A stretch of 64,000 nucleotides of DNA from Antedon mediterranea (taxonomy: Eukaryota > Echinodermata > Crinoidea > Comatulida > Antedonidae). Both the position numbers and the translations under genes were made by a program. The stretch is from the NCBI RefSeq assembly GCF_964355755.1, contig NC_092673.1:1803001-1867000 (forward strand). The letters run 5' to 3'. Positions 11,001 through 23,100 of the stretch are shown here, in pieces. The notes under the pieces were generated by a model. That model saw nothing but the letters and a program-made list of their open reading frames with translations. It had not been told where the DNA came from and made no database searches. The first letter of the stretch is position 1. Every line of letters starts with the position of its first letter.

Positions 11001-14000
11001 TCGATGACCCTATTTGGATTAAAAGTTGTTGATTTTTTGCATAAAATACTGATATGTTGTAAATAAAATTAATATAAAATTTATACAGAAAAGTTGACAT
11101 TTATTAATAAATATTTCAAACGCATAATACAGCGAACGTTTCTATGCATGAGTTTACCTTGGTAAAAGGTTCAAGGCTAGCCAATATGTTACTGAGCACG
11201 CTCAGTAATACCATCTCATCTTGAAAACAACTCCATAAGTGAGATAGGTTAATGAACTGAGGCTGAAAAGATAAAAAATCATTGTATTAAACGACTTCAG
11301 TTTCCTGACATGATTGTAAGTATAAAAAACAATATTCAAATTCAAAATGTTACACTTTTGTTTCATCTGAAATGGACATAACACAGTTGTATTTATTTAT
11401 TTTTTATTTATTCATAGGAATCACCTTTGTTTGTTTGTTTGTTTTATCTTACTGGGTGACCTCTTCAGTCAAAGACTGATCTCCCAGAGGGCCCAGTTGG
11501 TGATCAGTGGCTGTGATGTACTAATACACCGGGGTAACCCCCTACTCATCTCGAAAGATGTACTAGGTTCTTTAAAGTGCACACGAGCAAGTTGTGTACA
11601 CTGGACCTACGGTTTATAGTCCTTATCCGAGAAGACTCGTTCTACCACCAGAACCATGAAGTGAGTGAGTCTCGAACCCCTGCCGATGTTATGGCTACGT
11701 GATTACGGTTCCACTGTCTTAACCGCTCGGCCACTCACTTTATATTGGTGGCACACATTTATCAGTTAATGGTGCATCCAATTTACAAACAAAATTACAA
11801 ATAACATAAGCTACAACCTAATATATAACATCAAAACAAAATGTAAAAAAATTAATTAAATCTGTATGCGGTATTTTAATTGGGTGTGTGAATTGAGATA
11901 CCAATATTGAGTAAATAATATATAGCTTATCAACAATGAGAAAGCTACACGAAGACCATTTTCATTGCAATTATTTGCCATCATGTGACTTACATAGACT
12001 TGTGCTGTGGGTACTGCTGTTTTGGACTGGACAGTAGCTTGGAGGTGTTCCATTCTAGATGCTAGCTGGGATTCAAACATCTCAACCTGCTGAGCACAAC
12101 TTATTACATCATTCTAAGAAAAAGAAATCAGTGTAAACTTCACTGTTCATCAATTCCTGCTTGGGATAAATTCTACCAATGTTTAGACCAAAACTATGAC
12201 TATTATTAAATGTTGTCTATTGTTGAAACACCTGGGACATTATGTAAATATAAAACAATTCCAGGACTTACTAGGATAATCCTAAGGAATGCTTCATGTT
12301 GCCTAGAATTGATCATGGATTCTCGCAGAAGCTGCAACGACGGGCCATCTTGCATCTCATTGGCCATCATGTGCTCAATCAGGGCTGCAAGACAAAACCA
12401 TTTTTATCAAATCAATAATATTATAAATTAGATCACATTGTTGTGGATTGTCTTTTCTCTTTCAAATTTAAATTTACTGGGATACATAATACAACAGTCA
12501 CTAACTTCATTTATAGCTTCTGTAGCTACAAGATATTTCAAATACAATTTTCAGTTACAGGCAAGTATAATACTAAAATGTCAAAAACCCAAAATATAGC
12601 AAATGTAATAATTATGGGCATAAAACAATTTGTAAAAAACAGGGACTACCATATTGCAGTGAAATTTGCTGTCATCATTGTTAACAAGTAGCAGACTTAC
12701 CAGTGTACTTAAACGCAGTGTGGCATGTTCATCATTGTTAACAAGTAGCAGACTTACCAGTGTACTTAAACGCAGTGTGGCATGTTCATCATTGTTAACA
12801 AGTAGCAGACTTACCAGTGTACTTAAACGCAGTGTGGCATGTTCTTTGTGTGGCTGCGTCTACATTCTGTGTTGTTGCTGGGATTGCCTCATTCAATATT
12901 GCAGGCACTGTCGAGAAGCAAACATTATAAAGAGGTGAATTTGTGAGACAGGAGACATCAATTTCAAATATAATGCATGTTTGTATCAATATTTGTTTAG
13001 AAACTAATTGAAAATTCAGAGTACAGTACATTATTTATTCATTGGCAGAAAGTGACTACAGTACTGGTATCAAATTAACTGTACTGTATATCTCCTGCAA
13101 ACCTTTTTTTATATTTTAAGGGATTCTTAATTATTCTCCTTTATAATAAGCATTTATGTTTTCTATATTGTTTTATTTTTTTGTGATTAATATTGGTTTT
13201 GCATTGTTTATGTGAGCACACTAGGTAATCAACTTTGCTGTTTTGGGTTACCCTCCCCTCCCTAGTTTTATTAATTCATGCCATGCTTTAAAAATCAAAT
13301 ATAACTGATGTATAAACTTACAGTCATCTATTCCTTCTCCTCCTTTACCGCATTCTTTATTAAAAAGTCTGATGCCAGTTACGATGTTTGTTAGTTCCAC
13401 TAGTTGGCGCTCTTTGTCACGCTTTGTCAACGACATGAATGTTCCAAGTTCAGTTTGAGGAAAGATGCTTTGCAGTGCCGCTGTAAGAAATAAAAATAAC
13501 CAAAATATCTATAAAACAATGTGCGTGGCAATAGCTGCAATGACATGGCAATTTAAAATATAACATTTGTAATAAATTATGCTTAATTATAATATATGCT
13601 TAAAGCTTGTTTTCCCGTCAACGTTATCATTAACAATAATCGGCAATCTTCTACGTAAACATTGAAATGTTAACGATTTACAGGAAAAGGTACTCGCTAT
13701 CGTTATCATTTCAACTTAATTGTTTTCACATGATCGTCATTGAACTGTTAACGATCAACGACGATAGCGTCGAATAACGTCGACAGGAAAGCAGGCTTTA
13801 GTCAACAAACCATTTACAACAGTTTGTTTTGTTTGCTATGTGTATTGCAATAAATTAAAGGGTATGTTTACCTGTAGCTTCTCTAACCACTGCTATATCA
13901 GTTGGTGAACCCAGACCAGAACGCAGCAATACGGCAGATACAATCTTACGATACAAGCCTTCTAGCTCTTCCCTAGTTCTTGCACGGCTGTCTGTGATCT

Positions 14001-14809
14001 CCCGAATCACCGGCATCAATCGCTGTTCAAGAACACGCCGATGCTCTTCAAGAAAGTCTCCTAAAATTTCATAATTTGTAAAAATGGGGTTAATCAACAA
14101 GCATAGGTGTTTTTCTTTTCCTTGACAGAAATGTAGATAAATGAGAAAAAATACAGTAAAATAATTGACATTGTTACTACCTCGTGTAGTGTAATTCATA
14201 TCAAAGTAAACCTGCATCTTGACTGTATCCAGAGCTGGTGATCTTGTGTCAAGAAGTCTTTCAACACATATCTATAAATACACATTTAAAAGAGAGAAAC
14301 AATTAGATCAAAAATGTATGGAATGGCACTAACCATAGTGTATTATGTTCAATACTCACACAAATGACCAGTTGGTTCATATTATTTATTTTATTTCATT
14401 TCATCAAACCAACAGCAACAAAAGTTGCTACTTAAAGGTAAAAACATGAATAAAATCATCCTTTAGTTATCACCAAAAAGTTGGTTATGAATGCTGGAAT
14501 AATTGGTGCACATAGAGATGAAATTAATATAGTCAATTTAATTAATTATTTATAATATATATTTTTAACAAATTGGTATAAAAAATCTAGATATAGTTTT
14601 TGTTAATGCTACAGTACCTTAATTAACTTTTGGACATCATCTTTGGTTAGCGTCCTGTCAACATTAAACTCATTTGACGGGTCAAGTACGACCGCTTTGA
14701 CCATGAATGCTACAAGTGTTTCAGAAACTGCTTGACCCTTACTCGCACATTCTTGAGCAATTTCACGTATTATGTTTTTTATGACACTTTCCGCCTGTGC
14801 ACGGGACAT
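8073..14809 (-). CDS. CFAP206: Cilia- and flagella-associated protein 206
   Basis: Fourteen exons splice in phase: 14809-14618, 14271-14181, 14060-13872, 13480-13322, 12907-12815, 12384-12272, 12113-11994, 11262-11158, 11009-10923, 10371-10267, 9797-9555, 9108-8965, 8765-8677, 8214-8073. They encode 623 residues, almost the same as human (622 from memory). Family signatures: AFMVKAVVLDPSNEFN, KMQVYFDMNYTTR, AVLLRSGLGSPTDI, TALQSIFPQTELGTF-like across an intron, IVTGIRLFNKECGKGGEGID, VEWLFPETT, LLIPGNPDIGV, ELIQLLELH, and SYEWNEWELRRKAIKL. FAP206/CFAP206 docks radial spoke 2 and its dynein to the axoneme, so this gene marks ciliated or flagellated cells. The start is the ATG giving MSRAQAESVI. 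The gene is tail-to-tail with TMEM128. The intron after exon 5 begins in a triplicated 57-bp unit; only the first donor keeps the frame open. Confidence 0.95.
8296..8361 (+). repeat. tRNA-like SINE fragment
   Basis: A box A-like stretch (ATATAGCATAATGGCATG) and a box B-like GGGTTCGAGACC lie at tRNA-like spacing. No clear tail or A-rich end is visible, so it may be a truncated SINE head. It sits in the last intron of CFAP206. Confidence 0.4.
8377..8496. mobile_element. Palindromic MITE, family A copy 1 (diverged)
   Basis: Starts TAAAGCACTGTCTACATTAG, ends TTTGATAGTGTAGACAGAG then TTTTA. Inner sequence GATATGCCCAAATATAGTAG and the mirrored ATATGGGCACATCACATTTT identify the family. Confidence 0.7.
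9286..9519 (+). repeat. tRNA-derived SINE
   Basis: The head has a box A-like GTAGCTTGGTGGTTAACG and a box B-like AAGGTTCAGTGTCCTA. A body of about 150 bp follows, ending in an A-rich tail (AAAAAAACAAATAAATAA). It lies in CFAP206 intron 11. Confidence 0.5.
10668..10814. mobile_element. Palindromic MITE, family A copy 2
   Basis: TIRs TAAAGCTCTGTCTACACTAT and AGTGTGGACAAGGCTTTA; the inner mirrored GTGATGTGCTCAAATAC and GGGCACATATTTTTGTCAC are diverged. CFAP206 intron 9. Confidence 0.75.
11426..11740 (-). repeat. tRNA-derived SINE, full length
   Basis: On the minus strand the head reads GAGTGGCCGAGCGGTTAAGA (a Leu/Ser-tRNA-like box A), followed by GGGGTTCGAGACTCACTC (box B). About 200 bp of unrelated body follows, with a tail of AAAC repeats (TTTGTTTGTTTG on the plus strand). 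The pol III boxes and tail make this a SINE rather than a tRNA gene; the tRNA-like part does not fold into a full cloverleaf by eye. It lies in CFAP206 intron 7. Confidence 0.72.
12672..12845. repeat. Triplicated exon-end/splice-donor unit in CFAP206
   Basis: Three tandem 57-bp copies. Each holds the end of CFAP206 exon 5 (minus strand TGCGTTTAAGTACACTG) plus the donor GTAAGTCTGC and the start of the intron. The copy nearest the exon is used: reading on past its donor meets a TAA within seven codons. Confidence 0.9.
13601..13800. mobile_element. Palindromic MITE, family C
   Basis: A 200-bp element with TIRs TAAAGCTTGTTTTCCCGTCA at the left and the reverse complement TAAAGCCTGCTTTCCTGTCG at the right. 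AACGTTATCATT and related CGTTA motifs are repeated inside in both orientations. Lies in CFAP206 intron 3. Confidence 0.65.
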
Positions 14810-14919
14810 TGTTCTCAAATATTTGTACTTTCAATGTTGATATAGTTTGCAATCTACAGTAGGGATGTGTCAATAAAACATTGTTAATATATTAATCATA
14901 CTCCTGCACAAACCTCCTA

Positions 14920-15215
14920 GAACACATAGGCCTAGTCATAGTATAGATAGAGCTCTAGGCTACCTATGCCCTTATGCCAGGCCCGGGCGGGTTAGTAGCC
15001 TAGGCCTAGTGCGGTAAATCACTAGTAGGAGGCCTCTACTAACTAGGCCTAAGCCAGGTACTACTAGCCTAGGCCTACTTTAGCTTTTATTTAGGCCTAG
15101 TTAGGCCTAGGCCCTAGAGGCATAGCCATACATAGTAGTATCCCAGTAGTAGGCCTACTACAGGCATAACATAGACTAACTATAGGCCCTAGGTCTAGCC
15201 TAAATAATAGTCTAT
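14920..15215. repeat. AGGCCTA-rich island upstream of CFAP206
   Basis: Dense, irregular clustering of TAGGCCTA, CCTAGGCC and TAGTAG words. Similar islands occur near 1860-2190, 25400-25620, 41030-41260, 45260-45740 and 50390-50580. Confidence 0.75.
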
Positions 15216-16792
15216 TCTAACAATAGCATGTTAACTTATGTTTAGTTGTTTCGGTTTTTTACACAATACAAACATTGCAAGGAAAATAGCTATTTATTAT
15301 GGCTAGGCTAGACTTACAACTTACGTGCCTAACCTACATGTATGGTGAGACGTATTGATGTTTATGTTTGCATGGTAACACACAGGTCGGTCGTCCGCCT
15401 CCCGCCGCCGGCGGGCGGACAGCGTTTTTTATAAAAAGATCGGGCGCGCCCTCACATGACGGACACCAACAAAAAATCCCTCTACTCGCCGCCCGCCCCA
15501 CGTGAAAACTTTTACAGAAAATTACGAACTTTAGCGAGATTTCGATTAATAAGGAATGGATGATTCACGGATATCATGAAGTTTTTTTATTATTTCAATA
15601 TACGGTACATTACAAACATTTTCTTTTTTAAAGTCATAATTATTTCCATAAACACAGTGGATCAAATGTTAATATATAAAACAAATGTCTTATACAAACA
15701 GATATATAAATACAGTACTTATTTAATTTAATTAACATTTAATTAGACATAAAACAATTCAGGTAGTCAGTTTATAGTGGTTCTCCTAGCATATGTATTT
15801 GTAAAAAGTATACCTGGTCCACTTTGTATTAATTATAATTTATTTAGTTTTTGAAAAATATATTTTAATAATTTTTTAGAATTAGAATACAATTCTAGAA
15901 TATAAAATAATTTAAAACAAAAATGTTTTATATTTTTAAAGATATCAGTAGGCCACTTTGTTCTGAAATAAAAGCTAAATCAACTACACAAAGGAAACTG
16001 AATCCAATCAAAATATACATCCTCAAAACAGTTAGGTACTTAATACCTGATAGGCCCTGATTTATGATGATTAAATAGAGCACAAAATGTTACGCTACTA
16101 TTGATTGTTAAAATAATAATACATTATTATTTCTTAAATTATTTTAAAAAGCATTTAATGATGAAAGAACAATAATTAAAACTGTCAAAAAGTCGAGCAG
16201 TGTTTTTTGTAAGAAATATTTCATACCACTTATTCTTTGATGATCTTGAAATCCATAATGAATTTAAAATTACATTTTTTTTTTCTCAGCTTACTTAATT
16301 TTGTTTTAATTTGTTCTTATGTCCAATTTGTTTTTTTGTATATAATAAGTGTGTGTATTATTTTTCACTGTAAACTTGTTGCACATCTCACTGAGACTGT
16401 GCCTCTGATTTAAAAGAGATACAATAAAAGTTCAGTTCAGTTCAATTTTACTATATGTTTATACTATATTTTTATCTCTGTTTTTGTGATAAGTAAGCAA
16501 TGCAATGTCCAGCTTATTTGGACAATAAAAGTTATGTGTATCTGTAGCTAAAATCAAACTTGACTGTCAGATACACTTTTCGACACTTACCAATGCATTA
16601 TTGACAGGTAGTATCATTTAATGAACATCGTGAAAATGTTACAGTGATAAGTATCTCTTGATGGTGGGCGTGAATGAATGTCAGAAACCATATTGCTGGA
16701 GATGGAGATACAGCTATACAGATTCCTTTTATTATTATCCAATATAATGGAAATTACAGTGCTCATATCTTGGCTTGTCTAAAATAAATAAA

Positions 16793-16990
16793 CTATCTAA
16801 TAAATCTTCTGTTATAATGCCTTATCCCAGCTGGGTAGAACGAGTACTTGTAACGGTCCGTCTGCGCATTCACCGTCCTCATCCTACCACTTCTAACGAT
16901 AACGGAGCCAATAATATCGACATGAAGAGGATGATTTGTGCCTTCCAATATAGCATGGAACACATCGGCAAGCTGTTTGCTGTACAGCAA
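16793..16990 (-). pseudogene. Possible LINE reverse-transcriptase C-terminal fragment
   Basis: The minus strand encodes RTVNAQTDRYKYSFYPAGIR, which resembles the tail of Jockey/CR1-type reverse transcriptases (the R-x-x-Y-x-x-S-F-F/Y-P-x-x-I-R pattern before the end of the ORF). No catalytic part is present. It could also be chance; the length is only about 65 codons. Confidence 0.35.
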
Positions 16991-17199
16991 AGCGTTTGCA
17001 CAGACAAACCAATTACTTTCCCCACTCTACCAAGCACCTTTTCAATTTGGTCTTTATGTCCTTTACTGATATTCCCAGCCCAACATACAATATCCCCAAA
17101 TAGATAACATCACTGATGAGTAAAACATTCTACAAATATCCTGCTTTACACCACCTCAAACAGCCTTGTATTTTTAAATAGCTAAGAAGTTAAAACTTC

Positions 17200-20100
17200 T
17201 TAGCTATATGATACTCCTTGGCAGTTTGGGCAGCGTATATGTTTTTCCAACCATCGCTTTATACATTCAAAATGAAAAGCATGGCGGCAAGGCAACATTC
17301 GCACATCTTCCAGCTGTGGTTGAAGTTCATCAAAACAAATGGTGCATCTAAAATAAATAATTAAATGTTAATAATTCAATATCAGTGGATACTACAGTAT
17401 ATACAGAAGATTGAAACTTGACAAATATATTGGTTTGTAAAATAAACAAACTCTTCTATAAAATTTCTTTATTTGATTATCATACATTTTCAGGGACCAT
17501 ATTTGATTATTAGAGACTTTACGAAACACGACGGTTAGGGTAGGACGACGATATCGTGTGTTCGCTAGAGCGTAAAATCATTTACAGTCGGCATAGCCAT
17601 TAGTTACGCACCCTTGCGCGAAGACGACGACTGACAGTATCTCTCTCCCTCCCTTGTCTCGCGGCGTGGGGCCCTACTGAATCGATTGGCTCTGGTGGAA
17701 CAGCATAGACCTAGCCTTCCTAGCTAGGAGCCTCGCATTCAAACGCCACACAGAATGTATTGCTTCTAAAACAGCCATTTTAACCCATTCAAAATGTTAT
17801 TTCGTTAAACAATTAAATTAGTAGTTCAAATATTATTTAGAGTTTTGAAATTTCCACGTTTAAGTGTAATTTGAACGGTATATTTAAGGTTATATGTACA
17901 TTATTTCTAGTTGTTCGCCGTAAACGGGAAAATTGCAACTTTATCGTCCTCAAAAAGTTTTAATTTCACACTAAGCTCCGCCCACTTAATTAAAGCTTAT
18001 GCATAATTATTCATGAGCACCCTCCTGTTGCTTCCCATCCTGTTTCATAAAGTCCCTATTATTACTGAATTACTTATTTATTGAAAAATGGTAATGCTAC
18101 GGGTATCAGTGTCTTAAGGCCAATTTACACAGATGAGTGGTAACTGTGTAAATTCGCCTTTAATGGAGATACAAATAAAATAAGCAAAAAGCTAAAATGA
18201 ATTGAATCCGCCATATAATGCAAAAGTAGAGGCTTGGATATCTTAGATGTCTTTTTTTTCTCTTTTGGTTTGTAATTGAATCTATCAAGTACAAGCTCAA
18301 CACTCTTGAATTTTGGTTTAAAACTAGGTATCTGGAGATTGTATCATGTGCTTAGTATTCAGTACAATTTATAATTTTTAACACTACAGTACCATACATA
18401 AGAAAAATGTTCACGTACGATACTTGGCCAAAAGAGGCATCTTGCCTGTCGGTCAAAGATAGCAACTGATCTATCGCTGCTTCTGTCATGCCTGTGCCTC
18501 GACGTCTTGAAGTCTAAAATACACACAAAATTAACCTTTTTAGTTTTTTTCCATTGTTTATATTACTAGACAAATAATCGTGACAATGATCGTGTAGCAG
18601 AATCATCAGAAAATATATAAATAGAAAGAAAACCATAATAATTACAAATGATGTGGGTGACTCAATAGTATGGTCTTGTAATTGTTGAGCTTCTTCCTCT
18701 TCTGGCCACCTGGAGTCTAAAATGAGAAAACACAGTTTTGATTCAGTATATTTCACTTCTTTTTCTCTCTCTCTTTCATTGAGGTGTATATATATTTCTT
18801 GGTTGGGCCAATTGTTTTTCTTACTGTTGGATAAGAACTTTTAATTGTGTTTGAACGGCCCTAGTCCTGAATTGCATGTGGAGTAGAAATATCTCATTTT
18901 TAAAATGGAAAGATGTTAGAATTACATATATATTTCAGTGAAAAAGAACATACCTAGCATTCTTTGAAATTGGTCTAAAAGTTCAATCAGCTCTAACCGG
19001 ATTTCAATTTCAGATTCATCCAACTGAAGTTGTTCTAAGTAAAAAAAAAACAAAATTCAAAAAAAAGTTTTAATAAAGTTAATTACTTCCGCAAAAAACA
19101 AAATAAGTAAAAATGGTTAAATTCAACCAAAAACATCCAGACTACTTGACTATTGTTTGCTTAAAATTACATTTGATTAAAATAATATTGCACACCTGTG
19201 TTTTCAGCTTCAGCAGCAACAAGATTTTGTACCACAGGCATTGGTTCTAAGGAAAACAAATAAAAAATAACATTACAGTAAGTTTACCTTATAAACATAT
19301 TATTCAAACAATAAGTACATCAGGATGACAACTCAGCCTATGCTGTTTTATCTCTTGTGATGAGTTAGTTACCTCTCGGTAAGATGAAATACAAAACAAG
19401 GGTAAAGTTGAAAGGTTTATTTCATTTTTCACCTCATGAAAATATTTGTACTATCGCACTCAGAGATATCTCATTTTTAGACTGAGATATAAAGAAAACT
19501 ACTAATACTGTACATAACGGTAAAATGGAAAGATGTTAGAATTGCATATATATTTCAGTATAAAAGAACTATGATTGCAACATACCTAGAGTATGTTGCA
19601 TTCCTTCTAAAATAGTAATTAACTCGGAATTTCAATTTTTCTTTTAATTTCAGATTTCTAACTCAAATTGTTCTAAGTTAAAAAACAACATTTAAAGATA
19701 TTGTCACTCAAAAAGTTTTAATAAAGTTAATCACTTCCTTAGAAAACATTATAAAAAAAATGGTTAAATTCAACAAAAAACTCCCAGATTAATTGACTAT
19801 TGTTTTCTTAAAATTACATTTGATTAAAACAATATTGCACACCTATGTATTCAGCCTCAGCAGCAAAAAGATTTTGTACCATAGACCTTGGTTCTAAGGA
19901 AAAAAAAAATTTCATTTTTCACCTCATGAAATTATTTGTACCATCGCACTCATTCATTATTTATATTGTTTGTGGATACTGAGTAACAAATAAATAGCAG
20001 AAAACATAGTTTGATTTTACCCGTTATATTCCTTATGCCTTCAGATATACAAGTAGTATTTTGCCCATCTTTTTCAGGCTTTGTTTCACTCATCTGAGTT

Positions 20101-23100
20101 TGTACTGCAGAAATTGGTTGAATACACTTCTCCATACCTGTTGGCATATGCATATTTTCTGTTTCTTCATCACTTATCGTAGTGGGTGAAGTAGTTGGCT
20201 CTAAGGAAAAATTAAACTATTTAAATATTTTAGCCTTATCGCATTTTTATCTCTTTGGTGCTAGGTTGTTGGAAGTATATTTTAGACATATGCTGTATGT
20301 AAAGGTTATAGCTTGTTAACAGAATTTTACAAAAACATCATCATTCAAATAAACAATGGATGTTTGTACCAATACTACAGTATATATCATATATTATATT
20401 AACATTATTTTAAGTAAGACTCATTTAAAAAACTCAAAATGACATGCAAACATAAATAAATTAACCTTGTTTTCTGTCTATGGTAATCCAAAAAAAAATT
20501 GATGATTCCCTGAAATTGTATAATTTTACTTCTAATTTTAATACTTGAACAATCTCTAAAAATGTATACAAATAGTTTAAGGAATAACAGTGATTATCAC
20601 AGGGTATTTTGATAATGGAATAGTCCAAATAGGTGATAACTAATTATGGTAATTAGCAGATGATTTGAATATTTGTGTAGACTGCGGAGTAGCGCAGAAA
20701 TTCTTTTTGTAGACAACCACGAGAGAGTGATGAGCGTTTAGTTCACCTCACCGTAGAACAATTAAATTAAGATCCGAGCATGAGTCAAAATGATACTGCA
20801 TTGTAAGTAGGATAATTATATTTATAAAAAGTGTTAGTTTAATATGTTATTGGGTGCCGTAAATGAATTGTATATTACGGTAATATTTGTCTGTGTTATA
20901 GTGCCGCTCGAGAGTAGAGAAGAGCTAAGAAGACCTAGACGTCATCATAAATCACCGAAGTAAATGATTACAGAGACGATGAAGTGAAACTATGGTTTTG
21001 CTATATAAGTGTACTGTACTGTCAATGTAAAAATGGAAATGGAGATAATTCACATAATATAAATTGTATCAATAGATATATATATATCTCAGATTACAAT
21101 TAAAAGATTCTGGATATTTATGATAGTGTTGTATATGTATATTATTCTTGTCTTGAATCCACCCCCACAACCCACCAAACCCACTGGCAATGTTGCTGTG
21201 ACAGTGGTACTGTAGAATTCATGATTTTTCTAAATCTTAAAGATGAAATTAAAGAGCTGACAAATCAAATTATTCAGAGATGAATTTGAGCAGTACAAGT
21301 AATTTCTGTACAATCTTCTTGCAACTCTAGGTGTACAGTACTTTACACTGGTGAATGTTTCTCCGGTTTAGCTCTACTGTAAACAACTTTTTTTATGTCC
21401 ATTGACAAGAAAACAGGGTTAAATAAAGGAGACACAAAAACACTTCAGGTTAGCATAACATTTAAAATTAATAATGTTACCTTTCACCATGCATAGTCGA
21501 TTGACATCATGCAAATCAACCTTTTCTGGAGTAGATGTTGACTTTTTTTTTTGTTCAGCATTTCTGTTAAATATTAAAATGAAACACATAAAGACAACCT
21601 TTTCCTGGAAATTGAAAAAGTTGCATTTTAAGTAATCAGTTTTATTGTTGATTGTAAAGCTTGTTTGTTAATCCTGGTTCAATGAACAATTTGAATGTAT
21701 GTTGAATGTTTTTGTGATTCAGTAATGCATGCTCTAATAAAGCTCCGTGGTTGGACCTGCCAAAAGTGTAAAATTACCAAAGACTACATAATGCCCTCAT
21801 GCTTATTTTACTAATATTCCAAAACATTCCATGCAATACAGATTCTTCAAATTTTCATTGAACTTCCTTTTGGAAGTTAAAATTGAAATCCAAGTGAGTT
21901 GATTTTATTATTTTCCAGTATTAGTATATTAGTATAAAAAATACAAATGGTTACCAATACAATATACTTTTAGGAGGAGTAACAGCTATAAAATGCATCA
22001 TTTCACTTACTCTAAATACTGGTTCATTCCATCGTTTTGGGATTCAGTCCTAGAAAAGAAGAATTTAAGTGAGACCTTGAGAGAAAAAATCAGCACATGT
22101 TTTGGGTGTGTTCACAGTTCATCTATGGATAGTTTATTATCAAAATTATAAAATTTAAAAGTATAAATAAATTACCTCAAACCTGGAAACTTGACCGGGT
22201 AGGCACAACCAGTAGTCTTCAATTCCCTGGGTTGGTCTATCCTGAAAGTAGTAATTTCACAACAGAAATAAAGCCTAATTAGAAAATATTTTCAGTAACC
22301 TAAATTAAAAAAAAAACATTTTGGGAGGCAGAATTTATAGTTGGGGTGGTAAATTATTTCTAAATGTGAGTCCAGATAATCTAATATTGTGTTGAAATGA
22401 GTTTTATGGGTAGGTACAGAAATTTATTTTGAGATCGTGTGTGTAAAGATTGAGAGACGAATTGACTACTTTGCAGTCCTACATGTTTTTGGTAATCAGC
22501 TTACATTTCAGGTGTTGCAATGTTTGTTTCACTCGGTTCAATGGATGCTGCTTCACTAGATTTTGCAGAATCTGCCAAACTATTTAAAACAAAATCAACA
22601 TTATAAATTGCTAATTTACCAACATGTAAATGTTATACAAATACATTTAACAAGATAATTATTTATAATAAGAAAAACTTGCATTTTGTTATTGTCGGTT
22701 GATGCATAACTGAACACTCCGGTGTCTGTAGAAACCACTCTGTAGCAAGAATAATAATAATGAAACAAAATTAATCAATTTGATTTACATAATTTTAAAA
22801 TGATGTCCAATGGTGGTACAGTAAAAATATTTCACTTTAAAGATGTATTGCACCCCAAAAAAAATACTTTAAATACGCCATTTTGCAGATTTAATAAAGT
22901 TACTCAGTTTTGTAGAGGGGAAGGGGGACAAGATATCTTTAACGTACAGTATATAAAATATACATTTTCACAAATGGTGGCTCAATGGGCCAAATTGCAT
23001 GTAATATCAATATCAAATACCACCCTGCTTTTCGAGAATTCAAATTCACAGTCCCTTTGGAGACTCATTTTCATGAGTAAACATTTTATAATTGAATATA

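Larger units (their letters stand above)
14810..17199. other. Region between CFAP206 start and RING gene end
   Basis: 14880-15320 is dense in AGGCCTA-type palindromes. 15380-15500 is a short GC-rich stretch (CCGCCGCCGGCGGGCGG), probably part of the CFAP206 promoter. 15560-16760 is AT-rich with no exon seen; around 16380-16445 there is a short LINE-like 3' end (TACAATAAAAGTTCAGTTCA). 16793-16990 resembles a LINE reverse-transcriptase tail. Confidence 0.5.

Noticed and set aside
11660-11740. tRNA gene on the minus strand
   Set aside because: Box A and box B are present, but acceptor and anticodon stems do not pair by eye and the unit continues into a SINE body with an AAAC tail.
12666-12938. 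Plus-strand ORF with repeated SSLLTSSRLTSVLKRSVAC
   Set aside because: It is the antisense of the triplicated CFAP206 splice-donor unit.
20781-20960. Small spliced gene starting MSQNDTA
   Set aside because: The joined frame stops after about a dozen codons and no alternative junction gives a conserved product; kept only as an intronic note.
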